Origin: Viola odorata
Taxonomy: Eukaryota; Streptophyta; Magnoliopsida; Malpighiales; Violaceae
Assembly: GCA_963691705.1 (NCBI GenBank)
Contig: OY829546.1
Span: forward strand, 7,078,001-7,142,000
DNA length: 64,000 nt
Direction: 5' to 3'
A program made the position numbers and the translations under genes. The notes under the pieces were generated by a model, which worked only from the letters and a program-made list of their open reading frames with translations, did no database searches and was not told the origin of the DNA. Shown here piece by piece: positions 44,782-56,189 of the stretch (positions within the stretch are counted from its first letter, which is position 1; every line of letters starts with the position of its first letter).

Positions 44782-46791
44782 TTCTGTAAACTTATATGTA
44801 CAGTAAAGGAACTATTGGTGCTTGATCACATGAGATGAACTAAATTAATTCAGGAACAAGTACAGAGGAAAGATTAAAATAGATTGAAAAAAAGCTTTTT
44901 GGAGATCTGATGGGTCGATCGTCTTCCAGGGTGGAGGATTTGGGGGATGAGAAGGCAACTGAAGATGACAACAACCTCCTTTTTTCCTATTATTTTTAGT
45001 CTTTTGTAAGCGTAATGGTTGACTTTTCAAAGTAGAATGATAAATGACGTGAAAGACTTCGAAATAATGGTCATAAATTAGATAAAAAAAGAAGGAATGT
45101 TGTATAAAACAAATTGGCTTATGAAGGAAGATTTCTGTAGATTAAAATCTTATAATATAAATTTTGTACTATTTTAAATTTTATAATAGTTAATTATTTT
45201 TAAAAACCTATGTAAATTTTAAAAAAATATATAATAAATATAGGAAAGTATACTTTATTGAAAAAATTAATGAGAATTTTGTTTAAATATTAAAAACATT
45301 TTTTTTTAAAAACAAGTTGTAAGAAAATGATTTTTTAACTGTCATACTAAAGATCTGCTAATTGGTCGGGTCGGGTTGGGCTCAGATTTAATTTCGCTAA
45401 ATGTTCTTAAAATTGAGACGGGTCGGGCTTTAAGAGGGTCAACTTTAACATGGCCCAAGCCCAACACTCTTACTAAACGGGTCGGGCTATTTCATTTTAT
45501 ATAATTAAAAAATGACATTTTTTTATATGAGTTAGAGATCTTAAATCAAAATATTCACAAAAGTTGTTCAAAATAATAAACTGAGTACTTTAACCTTACG
45601 ATTTCAATTGATACTTAACCAATAATAATAGCAAATATGTTGTTATTCTTCCTACAACTCATAATTGACTCATGAAGCAGAACAAAATAAAAAAGTATCA
45701 AATTCAACGGAATTATCCCAAAATCTAGGGAGTGCATGACATTAATAATAGAAACGCGTGTCACGATTCTACAAATTATTTATTTATTTAGAAATTAGAA
45801 GTTATTACATTAGATTATGTATTTATATGTATATAATAACGAATAATTATATGACACGGGTCGGGCCGTACTAGGGCTGAAATTTGGTGTCCCAAATTCG
45901 TCCTTTTAAAACTGGTCTGAACCGGTCCTACGAGCGATCCATCTAGTTAACAAAACAGGTCTAAGTACTACCATATTTGTTATATTTTTTGTCCGAATTC
46001 AATAACATGTTACAATATTTTACTATTTTATTTGATATTATTAAATATTAAAGTTGTTACTTTTAAAAAAAATATTCTAAACTATAGCAGACAAAATGGA
46101 AACCTGTGAAGACTCCTGATTCCTGAACTGAAGGATTCACAAAAGAGGAAAGAATTGTTTTTTTTGGAATCATCACCGAATGGACCCAAACCCAAGCTCC
46201 CTTTTGGACCCTGAACAGAGAGGCCCAAGAAAGAGAGTAAACAACCTGGTGTCGGCCCATAAAACTTCTATTTATTTATTTTGATTGGCAAAAAGTTCTT
46301 AGCTTTAAATAATAAAAACTTATCATAATAATAGTAATTCTTGAGCCATTTTCTGTAAAATGTACAGTACTGCTGATCTATGATGAGTAAACAAACAGTT
46401 GCTGCTAAACCTAAATTAATATTAATAATTTGTTCATGTCCGATGGCTCGCCGTCCAAACTTGACTAACCCTCTCTCTTTTGTTCTCTTTTTTCTGGGTG
46501 CATGACTGACCTACTTTCTTTTTCTTTTTTGCCTTTTCTGTTGCTAATTATAATTATTTTTATTATTAAGTGGATTTTTTGAATTTGGCTTATGGTTGGA
46601 AGGCTTGTATCCTTTCTTACCCTAAGATGAGGAACTGGAGTTCGTTTGTTACGGTAAGATGACATTGGATGAAGTCACTTAAAAGTTATGAAAGGCAAAC
46701 CAGTTTTGTACTGAAGTTAAAATATAATAACGGGAGTAACAACAATGCAACTATGCAAATTCATATTACAATCATAAAAAGTACTAGATAG
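44782..46791. other. Spacer with remnants upstream of gene H
   Basis: The left part is AT-rich. A block at 45360-45900 has GGGTCGGGTCGGG-like words on both flanks and may be an old unclassified insertion. A GGCCCA-bearing block at 46080-46260 recurs at 53080-53240 and 58970-59050. At 46345-46372 the sequence around a MATH gene start is recognisable (reverse of ATGGCTCAAG, preceded by TTTTACAGAAA), but no exon continues. Confidence 0.5.
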
Positions 46792-48124
46792 CTAATCGGA
46801 CTTCTGGCATTGCTCCAAGTTTTGCTTGAAGAGTTTCCAGCTAAGATTGAGTTGGGCAAGTTTCTCTCTTGTTTGAAGCCAATGTGTATCTGCTTTTTCT
46901 GTTTCCTTGCTTATCTTTCTCCACTTGGTTAGATCTTTAGATACTTGTTTATTGGCCTTCTCTAGCTCAAGAGCCATGGAGTTCTTCCTGATAACAAGGT
47001 CCTCTTTCTGAATGGTCAAGCGTAGAATCTCAGCTTCGAGCTCCATTTTTTCCGCTGCAAGATTGGAGAAATTAGTATCCAGGGTACTTAGCAGTTCTTG
47101 TCCTTGATCCACTCGCGCCCCAACATCTGCTATCTTTCCTGAAAGAGATAACCTGTCAGCTTTCGCACTTTCAAGGCTTGACTTAGTAGTGGGAACTAAC
47201 TCTTTAAAAGTTTCCAAACGAGACACGAGGTCCTTCAAAATAGTTATCTCAAGTGAGTTTGAAGAATGTTTGACGAGTTGGAGGGCCATCCTCTCAATCT
47301 TATCAAATGCATTAGCCTGATCAATATCTTCCAGTGACAATGCTAAATAATCCTCCAGCGATTGGGGATTCTGAGGTATGCTTGACTCTGAGATTTCACT
47401 GCTCGAAATGAGACTTTGAGTTGTGTTCGTGTTTGACAGCTCCGCTAAGAGATTCTTTGACTTCTCCAGCAAAATAGAGAATGATTCAGCAGAAGCAAAT
47501 GCACGAACTTGAACAATGAGTGTGTCATCTACGAGATATCCTCTGGCAGGATCATGAAGATCTGCAAGAGGCAGAAATTTTGTGAAACCCCAATCAGGTT
47601 CTTGTTCATGGAACCGATGTTTAGTGCCTGCAAATTAAGATACGGATATACATAAATGGAAGGTTTTAGGTAATCAAAATGAAACAAATAACCGCACGCA
47701 TGGATTTTACTGCAGTTCATGACTGATGAAATGGAGAATTGGCTACATCAACGTACTCTTTTCAATAGAACCCCTGGGGTGAATTTGATTGACAACAGTA
47801 ATGCTAAACGACTCAACGTCTCTGCTCCATTGGTCTGGCAATGTGGAGAAATGTGCAACTTCCAAATACAAGGACAAGTAGCCATCACTGACTTCTTCTC
47901 GCTTCGGATACGTAATAAGTTGCCTGCAAAACACAAGATTAGACCACCCAATTTGCAAACAAATTCTCATTTTACCCAAGCAAGATCCTAGCTAGAGACA
48001 ATAATTACCATTCGTATCCGCCCACCACAAATACATCTGACTTCAGTTCTTTGGCTGTCAATTTGGTGAAATTCTTGATTTTCCAAGTGTATACAGTAGA
48101 AGTGGAGATTCCTTCCTGCGCCAT
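46792..48124 (-). CDS. Gene I: MATH/coiled-coil protein, three exons (372 aa)
   Basis: Exons 48124-48009, 47923-47757 and 47627-46792 join in frame. MATH reads VYTWKIKNFTKLTAKELKSD, QLITYPKREEVSDGYLSLYL, SITVVNQIHPRGSIEK and DWGFTKFLPLADLHDPARGY. The coiled coil follows in the same exon (ILLEKSKNLLAELSNTNTTQ to LFKQNLEQCQKSD). Genes F, G and H have an intron between these two parts. Here the domains are directly fused with a shorter linker, so that intron and the surrounding sequence have been lost. The protein is shorter than its neighbours because of this. The start MAQEGISTS is shared with gene J. Splice sites are canonical. Confidence 0.86.
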
Positions 48125-48892
48125 TCCAGTCCTGATATCAAAATGGCACCAAAATTTACTTGTTAGGTTTGTTATCAAACGAAACCAGTGCAAACAAGTA
48201 TATATAACATCTCAGCCCCGGTGGTTTATATTAAAAAATAATAATAATTAATTATCAGAAACAATTAAATAAACGAAGAAGCTCAAAAGGAATGTAAATT
48301 CAGACTATGATTTTTTCAACGTTTAGAAATATACTATCAGAAATAATAAATTAACATCACCAAAGGAAACTTTATGCCTACAAAGATAAGTTTTGTTGAC
48401 TATACTTTCTTTGAAACTTTATGACTGTTCTTTTAAATCAACAACATTATTTTAACCTGACATGGAAGAAATGTGTTAGATAGACTTGGGTTTTTATAGT
48501 CCGAGTCTACTTTTTCATTGATTGCCGGTCTCCTTCACGTATGCACTTTCTACTTTACTGTCACCGTCTGTCTAACAGAAGAAGCGAATTGGAGACTAAC
48601 ATATCACACTAATTTCTATCTTAATTACTGTTGTTCTCGCTCTTGATCTAGGTAGTTCTAGATAATCTCTGTCCGCTTGGCCATTTTCAAAGATTGACTT
48701 GGTATTAGGAGCTATTGAAATACGCGAATTAAAATCTCAAATATGATAGAGAAAAAAATTAATAATTAAATATAAGAGTATTGAAACTCGTAATAGAAAA
48801 AAGATTTTTTTGAAAACCGTACAGATTTTGGCCTAAAGAGGACAATATAATTTCATAAAAAAAGACTCGGTGGTTTTTATTTCTCCAATAAA
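48125..48892. other. Spacer upstream of gene I with a coiled-coil relic
   Basis: At 48633-48720 there is a degenerate piece of the coiled-coil exon: the plus strand reads GTTCTCGCTCTTGATC and GATTGACTTGGTATTAGGAG, matching the loop between the two long helices in the intact genes. A segment at 48720-48890 has a diverged copy at 50200-50340. The rest is AT-rich. Confidence 0.55.
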
Positions 48893-50037
48893 TGGTAAAA
48901 GCGGACACTCAAAACTTCCCCTGATTTTTAAAACGTCTAATTCGCCTCCCATGTACTACATTAACCGTGCAAGTTGCTCCCTTCCGTTAAATTTAACAGA
49001 ATTTTATTTTTTCCAGGTTACCTATTAACTTTTTTTCCTAAAAAATAATTATTAAAAAAATTTAATTTTTCTAAATATCTCTAAATACATATTTCAGTAA
49101 AATTAGAAAACTGGATTAGCTAAAATGACCACTGTGCCTCACCTATCTCCTCCGACCATCTAGCCTCCTATCCAGCCAACTACTCACCCATCAACCGAAC
49201 TCACATTCCCCGACCAACCCCGATCTCCTCTTCGCCGACGACCTGCTTCCCCGATCTCCTCCTCCTCGCCGGTCAGCTCACCCCGCTCCTCCTCCTTCCC
49301 TTCTGTCGGCAACAGCTGCACAAAATCATTTCCTCCGCCCATCTCCATTATCGATCTCCTCCATCGCCTATCATCTCCGATTTGGAATCTCAGCACCTCA
49401 TCCAATCCACCAACGTCTCCGTCTCCACTTCATCGCCAAGTCCTCCACACTCCTAGATCACCTCCTCCCCCGTGTCCTCCTTCAGATCTAGCACCTAGTG
49501 CTCGGACACACCCTATCAACAACCATTTCAACAATCTGCTTCCCAATCAGTTGTACCCACCTCTGTTCAATTGATTGCTTATAAGTTTTATTTTTAAAGT
49601 TTTGATCTTTTTGAAGTCAAATAAAATGGGTCTTTCTTAGTTTTTTGAATTGGCTAAGGATGGAGGTGGTTGATGATGAAGGACAGATATGGTCATGAAA
49701 ATAAAGAACCAGATCTGGTCATGAACTGCTACTGCTCACGCAGGGAAGAAGAAGAAGGAAAAAAAGAAAGGAAAAGAGAAGGAAAGGAAAATAGAAAATA
49801 ATTCAACTTTTCTCTTTATGAATTTTTGTTATGTAACTTACAATAAGAGGTCAAGCAAATAATTTTTTTGGGATGTAACTTGCAATAGCAGGTAAAAAAT
49901 AAAATTCTGTCAAATTTAACAGAAGGGGGCAACTTGTACGGTGAAGGTAGTACATGGGAGGCGTATTAGACGTTTTAAAAATCAGGAAAAGTTTCTGATT
50001 TTCGCGGTTAGTACAGGAGTGTTTTATGCTATTACTC
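48893..50037. mobile_element. Non-autonomous TIR element with GC-rich interior
   Basis: About 130 bases at the left (48893-49020) recur inverted at the right (49900-50037). They share TCCTGATTTTTAAAACGTCT, CGCCTCCCATGTACTAC and GTTAAATTTRACAGAA. The middle (49130-49560) is much richer in C and T and unlike the flanks, as in elements that have captured foreign sequence. No transposase is present. The outer ends and target duplication are not sharp. A MULE origin is possible. Confidence 0.6.
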
Positions 50038-51277
50038 TTTTATAATAATATCAAGTGTTCTTCCTATTTTGGCATTTCTCATTTCCAGCCTTTTATCCCC
50101 CATTAGAAAAAAGCCGGAGAAGTCCCAAACCTCCTAGACCGGACTTTGGGGTACATAGTTTGAGGGGGGGATTGGTGGGCTCGATGGTTACTTCATTTGA
50201 AGTGTACGAATTAAAGTCTCACATCGAAAAGAAAAAAGAAATGAATAAAAAGTAGTGGAACTCTTAATGGAATAAGCAGGTTTAGGTTCAAAACGGACAG
50301 TAAGAGAGAATTTGGTGCTTTTTATTTCTTCGAAATAATTTTCCAGCTGGGTTTGAAGAATTCTGAGCAAGCAGATTAGCAAAACTTGGAGCTCGGCTTG
50401 ATCAGCCTTGAAGAGGGGTTTGGAGTTCGGTTTATGATTGACTGTTCTCTCATCAGATCCTCTGACTTCTGGAGCTGGTTTTAAAATCAGAATTGAACAA
50501 CTCAATACGAGGTCAATTAAACAATTACTCCTACTAAACTCATGCAATAACAAACAGTATCTATTTTCTCTACAAAATCATTAGGCACAATTTGCAGTTT
50601 TAGTCTCTACCCTCGTCAAAGGAAAGGCTAAGTTTTAAAGAAGAAAAAGCTTTGGTCCCTACAACGTCTGCTTACCATTTCTTTCATTTCTAGAAACTAA
50701 AAGTGCAAATGGTACCTGATAGCCTGATACCTCGGACCAGTCCCTGTTACAAAGTGCAAAATCCATGTCTGATAAAATAACTTATACAAAATCCAAATAA
50801 AATATTAAAGCTCACTATTTACAATTGAGTCCTCGGGGCGCGAATGTCATTGACAACGGCAGCGGCTCTGTTCTAATACAAGACTCACAACAAAGCATGT
50901 GCTGGAACCGTCAGAATTCAAGTATTTTTATATGTTTTTCAAAAGATATTTCATCATATACTAAGAAATTAGTTACTGTAATTGAGAGAATCTTGATTCA
51001 TTATCGATAATTGATTGTTGAAGAGTAGTATTTTTATTTTTATTCTTTTTTTACTTTAATTCAGCCGCAGGAAAGAAATTAAAAAATTAATTGATTGGTT
51101 TTATATGTGGGTGAAGAATTTGATGTACAAATCCTGGATATTCAGATCACTCGAACTTTTGCGTTCTTCTGCAGATATTCATAATGAGAAGAGCCTAACA
51201 AAAAAATTACCTGTAACACTCACCTAAAAATAATATAAAATAAGACTTTGGAATTTGGAATCGTTCCAGGTTTCGCT
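50038..51277. other. Spacer between genes I and J with a MATH relic
   Basis: At 50822-50875 the sequence matches the end of MATH exon 2 in genes I and J (reverse of a VVNQIHPRGSIEK-like stretch, here VVNDIRAPRTQL). A following stretch resembles the gene J intron at 52100-52140. This marks a dead gene between I and J. The remainder has no recognisable gene. Confidence 0.55.
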
Positions 51278-52804
51278 TCACTTTGTCTTTTGGCATTGTT
51301 CCAAGTTCTGCTGGAGGAGTTTCCAGCTAAGATTGGCTTGAGCAAGTTTCTCTCTTGTTTGAAGCCATTTTTTATCTGCTTCTACAGTCTCCTTCCTTAT
51401 GTCTCTCCACTCTCCTAGATCTTTGGATATTTGACCATTCATCTTCTCCAATTTATCAGCCAATGAGTACTTCCTAATAAGTAGATCCTCCTTTCGAGCG
51501 GTTAATTGCAGAATCTCAGCTGCAACATTCGAGAAATCAGTCTCGAGGGTACTGAGTTGTTCTTGACCCTGATCCAGTCGCGCCCCAACGTCTTCAATCT
51601 TTCCTGAAAGAGATATCCTGTGAGTTTTCGTATTTTCAATTGTTGACTTTGCAGTAGAAAGTAACTCTTTAAAAGTTTCCAAGCGCAACACAAGGTCCTC
51701 CAAAATAGTTTTCTCAAGTGAGTTTGAAGAATGCTGCACAATTAGGCGGGCAATTCTCTCGATCGCATCAAATGCATTAGCCTGTTCAATTTCTTCCAGT
51801 GACAATACTAAATAATCCTGCAACTCTTTCCAGTGTCGCAGCAAAGATTGGGGATTTGGCACTAGGTTTGACATTGAAACTTCAGCATTAGAAGTGGATC
51901 TTTGAGCTCGGTTCAGACTAGACAGCTCTGCTAAAAGATTCTTTGACTTCTCCAGCAAAATAGAGAATGAATCAAACAAACAAACTTTAACAACAAGGGT
52001 GTCATCTACAATATATCCTTTGGCAGGATCATGAAGGTCTGCAAGAGACATAAATGGGATTCCAAAACTAACTGCATCGAACCGATATTTAGTGCCTGCA
52101 GAATTTTTGTTTGTTTTTCAAAGGACGAATTAGTGGTGCAGTCAAAACTATTGTCCATAAAAAACTCAGTACTTCAACAAAGATGGCACACACATTTCAC
52201 AGTTACAGAATATGCAATAGATAATGGTGAAGGTTCATAGGTGAGAAATCAGAACCATGATGAAAGGGAAAAAGAGTTATAAAATCAGTAATGTACCTCC
52301 AAGAATGATAAGATATGCTAACAAAAGATTTAGGTATTTAAAACGAAACAAATAACTGCAGGGATTTGAAAGTTCAGGACTGATAAAGATGGGAATTTGC
52401 TATATGGAGCATACGTACAGTTCTTTCCAATAGAATCCTTGGCATGAATTTGATCGACAACAATAATGTTTAACCATTCATTGTCTATACTCCATCCATC
52501 TGGCAATGTGGAGGAATCTTGAACTATCAAATGCAAGTGAAAGCGATGATCATCCCTGATACCCTTCGGATATGCCCGAAGTTGCCTATAAAAAAACACA
52601 AGATCAGACCACACAATTTGCAAAACAAAATCATTTTAAAAATATGTTAGATGAAATAATTTTATAAAAGTAACAGTACCATATGAATCCGCCCAACAAA
52701 AATACATCCGAGCGCACCACCTTGGTTTTCAATTTGGTGAAATTCTTGATATTCCAAGTGTATGCAGTAGCAGTAGCAGTACTGGAGATTCCTTCTTGTG
52801 CCAT
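51278..52804 (-). CDS. Gene J: MATH/coiled-coil protein, three exons (369 aa)
   Basis: Exons 52804-52680, 52585-52419 and 52095-51278 join in frame. MATH reads AYTWNIKNFTKLKTKVVRSD, QLRAYPKGIRDDHRFHLHL, LNIIVVDQIHAKDSIGKN and MSLADLHDPAKGYIVDDTLV. The coiled coil follows without an intron (SILLEKSKNLLAELSSLNRA to LLQQNLEQCQKTK). It is the closest relative of gene I, with the same fused layout. Part of the MATH second half is degenerate: the usual DWGF box is DAVSFGIPF. Peptide binding may be altered. A TATA-like CTATATATAATAG on the minus strand lies about 160 bases upstream of the start. Confidence 0.84.
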
Positions 52805-53382
52805 ACGCCTGTCAAAAATGGCGTCGAAACATACTAATCACATGAAACAAAGTCGTGTTAACAAAAGAAAATGGTCCAAACAAATACTAAAAATAAACTC
52901 GATGTTTCCAACCTTGCAGTTACTGGGAAGATGGGACGCGATATCCTTCGGGAGATGGCTATCTATTATATATAGAGTTGGGGAGAAAACCTGAAAAGGC
53001 TTGTAATTTTCAATTCAGACTTTACGTTTTCTTGAGATGTATGTTTTCAAGGTTTTGGGATATATCAAAATAATTAAACGTCGCCAAGTACCGAGAGACT
53101 TTATGCCTTCCAAGGTAATCCTTGTTGACTGTATGGACCCAGCCCAAGCTCCCTTTTTCACCATGAAAGGAGAGGCCCAAGTAGAGATAGTAAAGAACCT
53201 GGTAGTTGTATCGGCCCACAAAGAGAATACAGAACTTTAATCTATGAAAGGCGAACAAATACTAAAAAAAAGAAAAATAGTTGTAATGAATGAGAAAAAA
53301 AAACATATTCTTTTATTGCATTTCATAACTATTTGACCAATACATGGTAGGAAATTTATTATTATTTCGGGTACTAGTACTA
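52805..53382 (-). promoter_or_regulatory. Upstream region of gene J with GGCCCA motifs
   Basis: TATA-like sequence is at 52966-52978. At 53120-53220 there are GGACCCAGCCCAAGC, GAGAGGCCCAAG and TATCGGCCCAC. GGCCCA is the plant site II/TCP-type motif. The block recurs near 46200 and 59010. Binding is inferred from the motif only. Confidence 0.45.
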
Positions 53383-56132
53383 CTAACTAGTCATACTAAT
53401 TTTCCTGAGATGCAACATTGCAGGTTTCATGTTTCTCGTCCAATAATCATTTTCATCAGACAAGTACCTTTCGCACCTATCTTCATCGTTGGACTCGTCG
53501 CTATCATCTTCATCATCAGACAATGACGGGCTTCCTGTTAGGTTTATGAATAGCATCTCTGATCGCGCGTCGAACACGTCAAATATAATAGTGAAATAGG
53601 TATGGAATTGGGGGTAGAAATACAACTTATCACTGTCTACAAGAGTTTGTAGATGATGGTAAGAGGATCGTCCACAGAGACCTCTAGGAAATGTAATTCT
53701 TGGGTTGACTTTCTCGTCACTGAGTTTTGGTTGGGTGGAATCTGAAACTGAAAACAAAACAGAAAGAAGTGAAAACAGTTAAAATAGTGTTGGCCAAAGT
53801 CTAGGCCAAGACGGGGGTCTAGATTGTTGTAAATTCGATAGAAGGAAATTCCAGGTAAGGGTGATATGAGAGCCCTGTTCTTATGCTTCGATCATGGATT
53901 TAAATGTATTCATCTCTTCGTTTATAGTACTGCTATAGAGTGGAGATGCTCCTGTTCACTCCTGTCTTCCCTCCTTTTCAAATTACCTGGCGGGTGCTCC
54001 CTTTCCTGATAATCCTAGCCAAGGGACACCTTACTGGTTAAAGGGTTTATCCGTTTGACTGCTGTCTTGAATAGCTGTTCGCTTCCTCAATGGTATAGGG
54101 GAAGACAGTACCTAGGCCAAGGTATCTCCCTATGGAGATCCTAGGTTGTCAATCTGGTCTTGACCTAGATTACTTATTTCTTCTAGTCTAGCTCGAGACT
54201 AGTTGTCTACTTTGTCTAGCCGACGGGTGCTCCCTTTCCGTCTAGACCGGCTACAACTCTTCTCTACTAGAGTGCAAGGATGATCAAACCTTGTCTCTAG
54301 CGAGTAAGCGATGAATTAACCGTAAGAAATAAATAAATATAAGTAGAGAGATTGTGAAGCACGGTTTCAATCTCACGAACGCATAAGAACTTTAGCTCAT
54401 CAACCCTTACCAAGAATGGGTGTTTAGTTACTCATACGCATAATTAAAAAGACTATATATTTTTGCATAAATAAATTAATTCCGAGATTTTAAATAAAAT
54501 CCGGAGCAAGGTTTTAACAATGTCGAAGAAGAAGAAAAGAGAAGAAGAAGGTCGGAATCCCATCCCGGACAGAGGAGGAACAATGTTTGGCTAAATAGCC
54601 CTAAAACTCCTCTGTCCTACTTCAACTAAACTTCCTAGAAAATCTCTAAAGAGATTGTAACAATAAATTGTTTTTGAAATAGAAACTAAATCGCAATTAC
54701 AATGAGAGGGAGATCACATGCGGGATTCTTCAAGAGATTGGCTTCAGATCCCTCTAGAATTGCGTGACAGCTGCTACGTGCCAGCTGTAAGGCCCAATGT
54801 GGGAGGCGGTCCAAAAGATCCGCACAATGTCTTCTATCGCGAAAGTGTCTTGGCCGCAGTCTTGGCCAAGACGATTCTGGGTAGCGCGCTGCTTCAGTTG
54901 CGAAAATGTCTAGGCCAAGATCCAGGCCTAGACTCTGGTAAATAGCTTCCAGCTCTTCAAACCAGAAACTTCAGGATTCTTCCAAGAGACCAGAACTACC
55001 AAAAATATGGGAAATCAAGGATAAATCAGTAGGTTTACCGTCCAAATAAACTAGTAAATAGACGATAAAACATGATGAAATGCAATGCAATCAATCTCCA
55101 AGAAAGGTGAACTTCGTAATGCTTTGTCCATCCCAAGTAAATTCCAATCCCAATCATCTATGCTTGACTCCAGAGTTAAGAACTTGCAATGTTCAAATAA
55201 TACTGTAGGAGGTGTACATCTAACCACCCAATTACCTGACAGAGCGTTGAGCAACCATGGACCGACGCTAAGATGTCCAACATGACGAACATCCAGGACA
55301 GCACCTTCGTTTGCAGGAAGGTTTAGACGGAAGCGAGAGGGAGATGCTGCTTTCACAACCCGAATACCCCCAGAGGAATTTCCGATTCAAGAGTCAATGA
55401 TTGAAGACTAGGGGCTGTAATCTCAATCTTTCCTCCACCCCAGAACCATTGAAACTCCAATTCTTTTAAATTCTCATGAGTCAAATGCAATGTACCATAA
55501 CAACCAATTCCATCAAACTTTAGAATTTCCAAAGCAGGGGAACCCTCCAGTATCTTTTTCATCATAGCATCATCTATGATTCTGTAACGTTTGAGAGGGA
55601 AATATGTTATCCTTCCTATTGATAAACTCTTGAGTGAATCCCATCGAATTGAACAATCAGGAGGGTTCACTATACAACCTGAAATATCTAATTTTGTGAG
55701 GAAAGCGGCGGTGTAGAGGATTTTCTTCAACTCATAATAACTACCTTTATTATATATAGGGCTCTCACGTTGGAAGTGAAGAGTGAGCTCTTTCACCTGG
55801 GCATCCGTCGTCAAGATCTGAATCCACTTATCCACCTCCGCATGAATAAAGTGACCGCAATTAACGGAGAATCTTGAAATACTGGATCTGTTCTTGTGAA
55901 GCAAGAAGGTTGAAGTAACAAGTTCGACGTTTATGTCAGTGTAGCCAAAATTAAAGTCGAGTGCGGTGATAGATTTCCACTGATGGCGCCACAGGTGGGA
56001 CAATAATCCAGTTTTGACGGCATCTATGGCGGGTAACTGGGATAGGATTTCCCCAGTAAGACATTCCGGGAGCTGACTGATCCTGTCCGCAGCAAACTGA
56101 TGATCATTCTCCAATCTTTTCGATAACGACAT
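53383..56132 (-). pseudogene. F-box/LRR-type gene, frameshifted and interrupted
   Basis: An F-box opens the protein (DRISQLPECLTGEILSQLPA, then SHLWRHQWKSI), followed by leucine-rich sequence (LTKLDISGCIV, WDSLKSLSIG, GSPALEILKFDG, LQSLTLESE). F-box proteins link targets to SCF ubiquitin ligases. The frame ends at 55353 after 259 codons. Homologous sequence (RVVKAASPSRFRLNLP, HVGHLSVGPWLLNALSG) continues in another frame to about 55051, so one base is gained or lost at a G5 run near 55368. A 1.15-kb LTR-like insert follows, and a plausible last exon with an acidic tail (DDEDDSDESNDEDRCERYL) lies at 53750-53383 after a TTTTCAG acceptor. No FBD domain is seen. The gene is probably dead, though an assembly error in the G run would change this. 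Confidence 0.65.
53789..54940 (+). mobile_element. LTR-like insert in the F-box gene
   Basis: It begins TGTTGGCCAAAGTCTAGGCC and ends GGCCTAGACTCTGGTA. AATAG precedes it (53784-53788) and follows it (54941-54945). The right end is TA rather than CA, which could be a C-to-T change. It has repeated TCTAGGCCAAGA words and no coding sequence. A solo LTR is the best reading. Confidence 0.5.
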
Positions 56133-56189
56133 GATTCCACCGTTTGCAAATTAGATGCTTGATTTCTGACTTGCAAAAGGATGGAGTAG

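Noticed and set aside
50200..50240. snRNA-type upstream element (GTCTCACATCG) suggesting an snRNA gene
   Set aside because: The motif is imperfect, has no TATA at the right spacing and no snRNA body follows. A diverged copy at 48740 shows that it belongs to a repeat.
1845..52804. Catalytic ubiquitin protease (UBP12) gene
   Set aside because: Only MATH-like and C-terminal UBP12 segments were found. I saw no Cys-box or His-box of the UCH domain in any frame.
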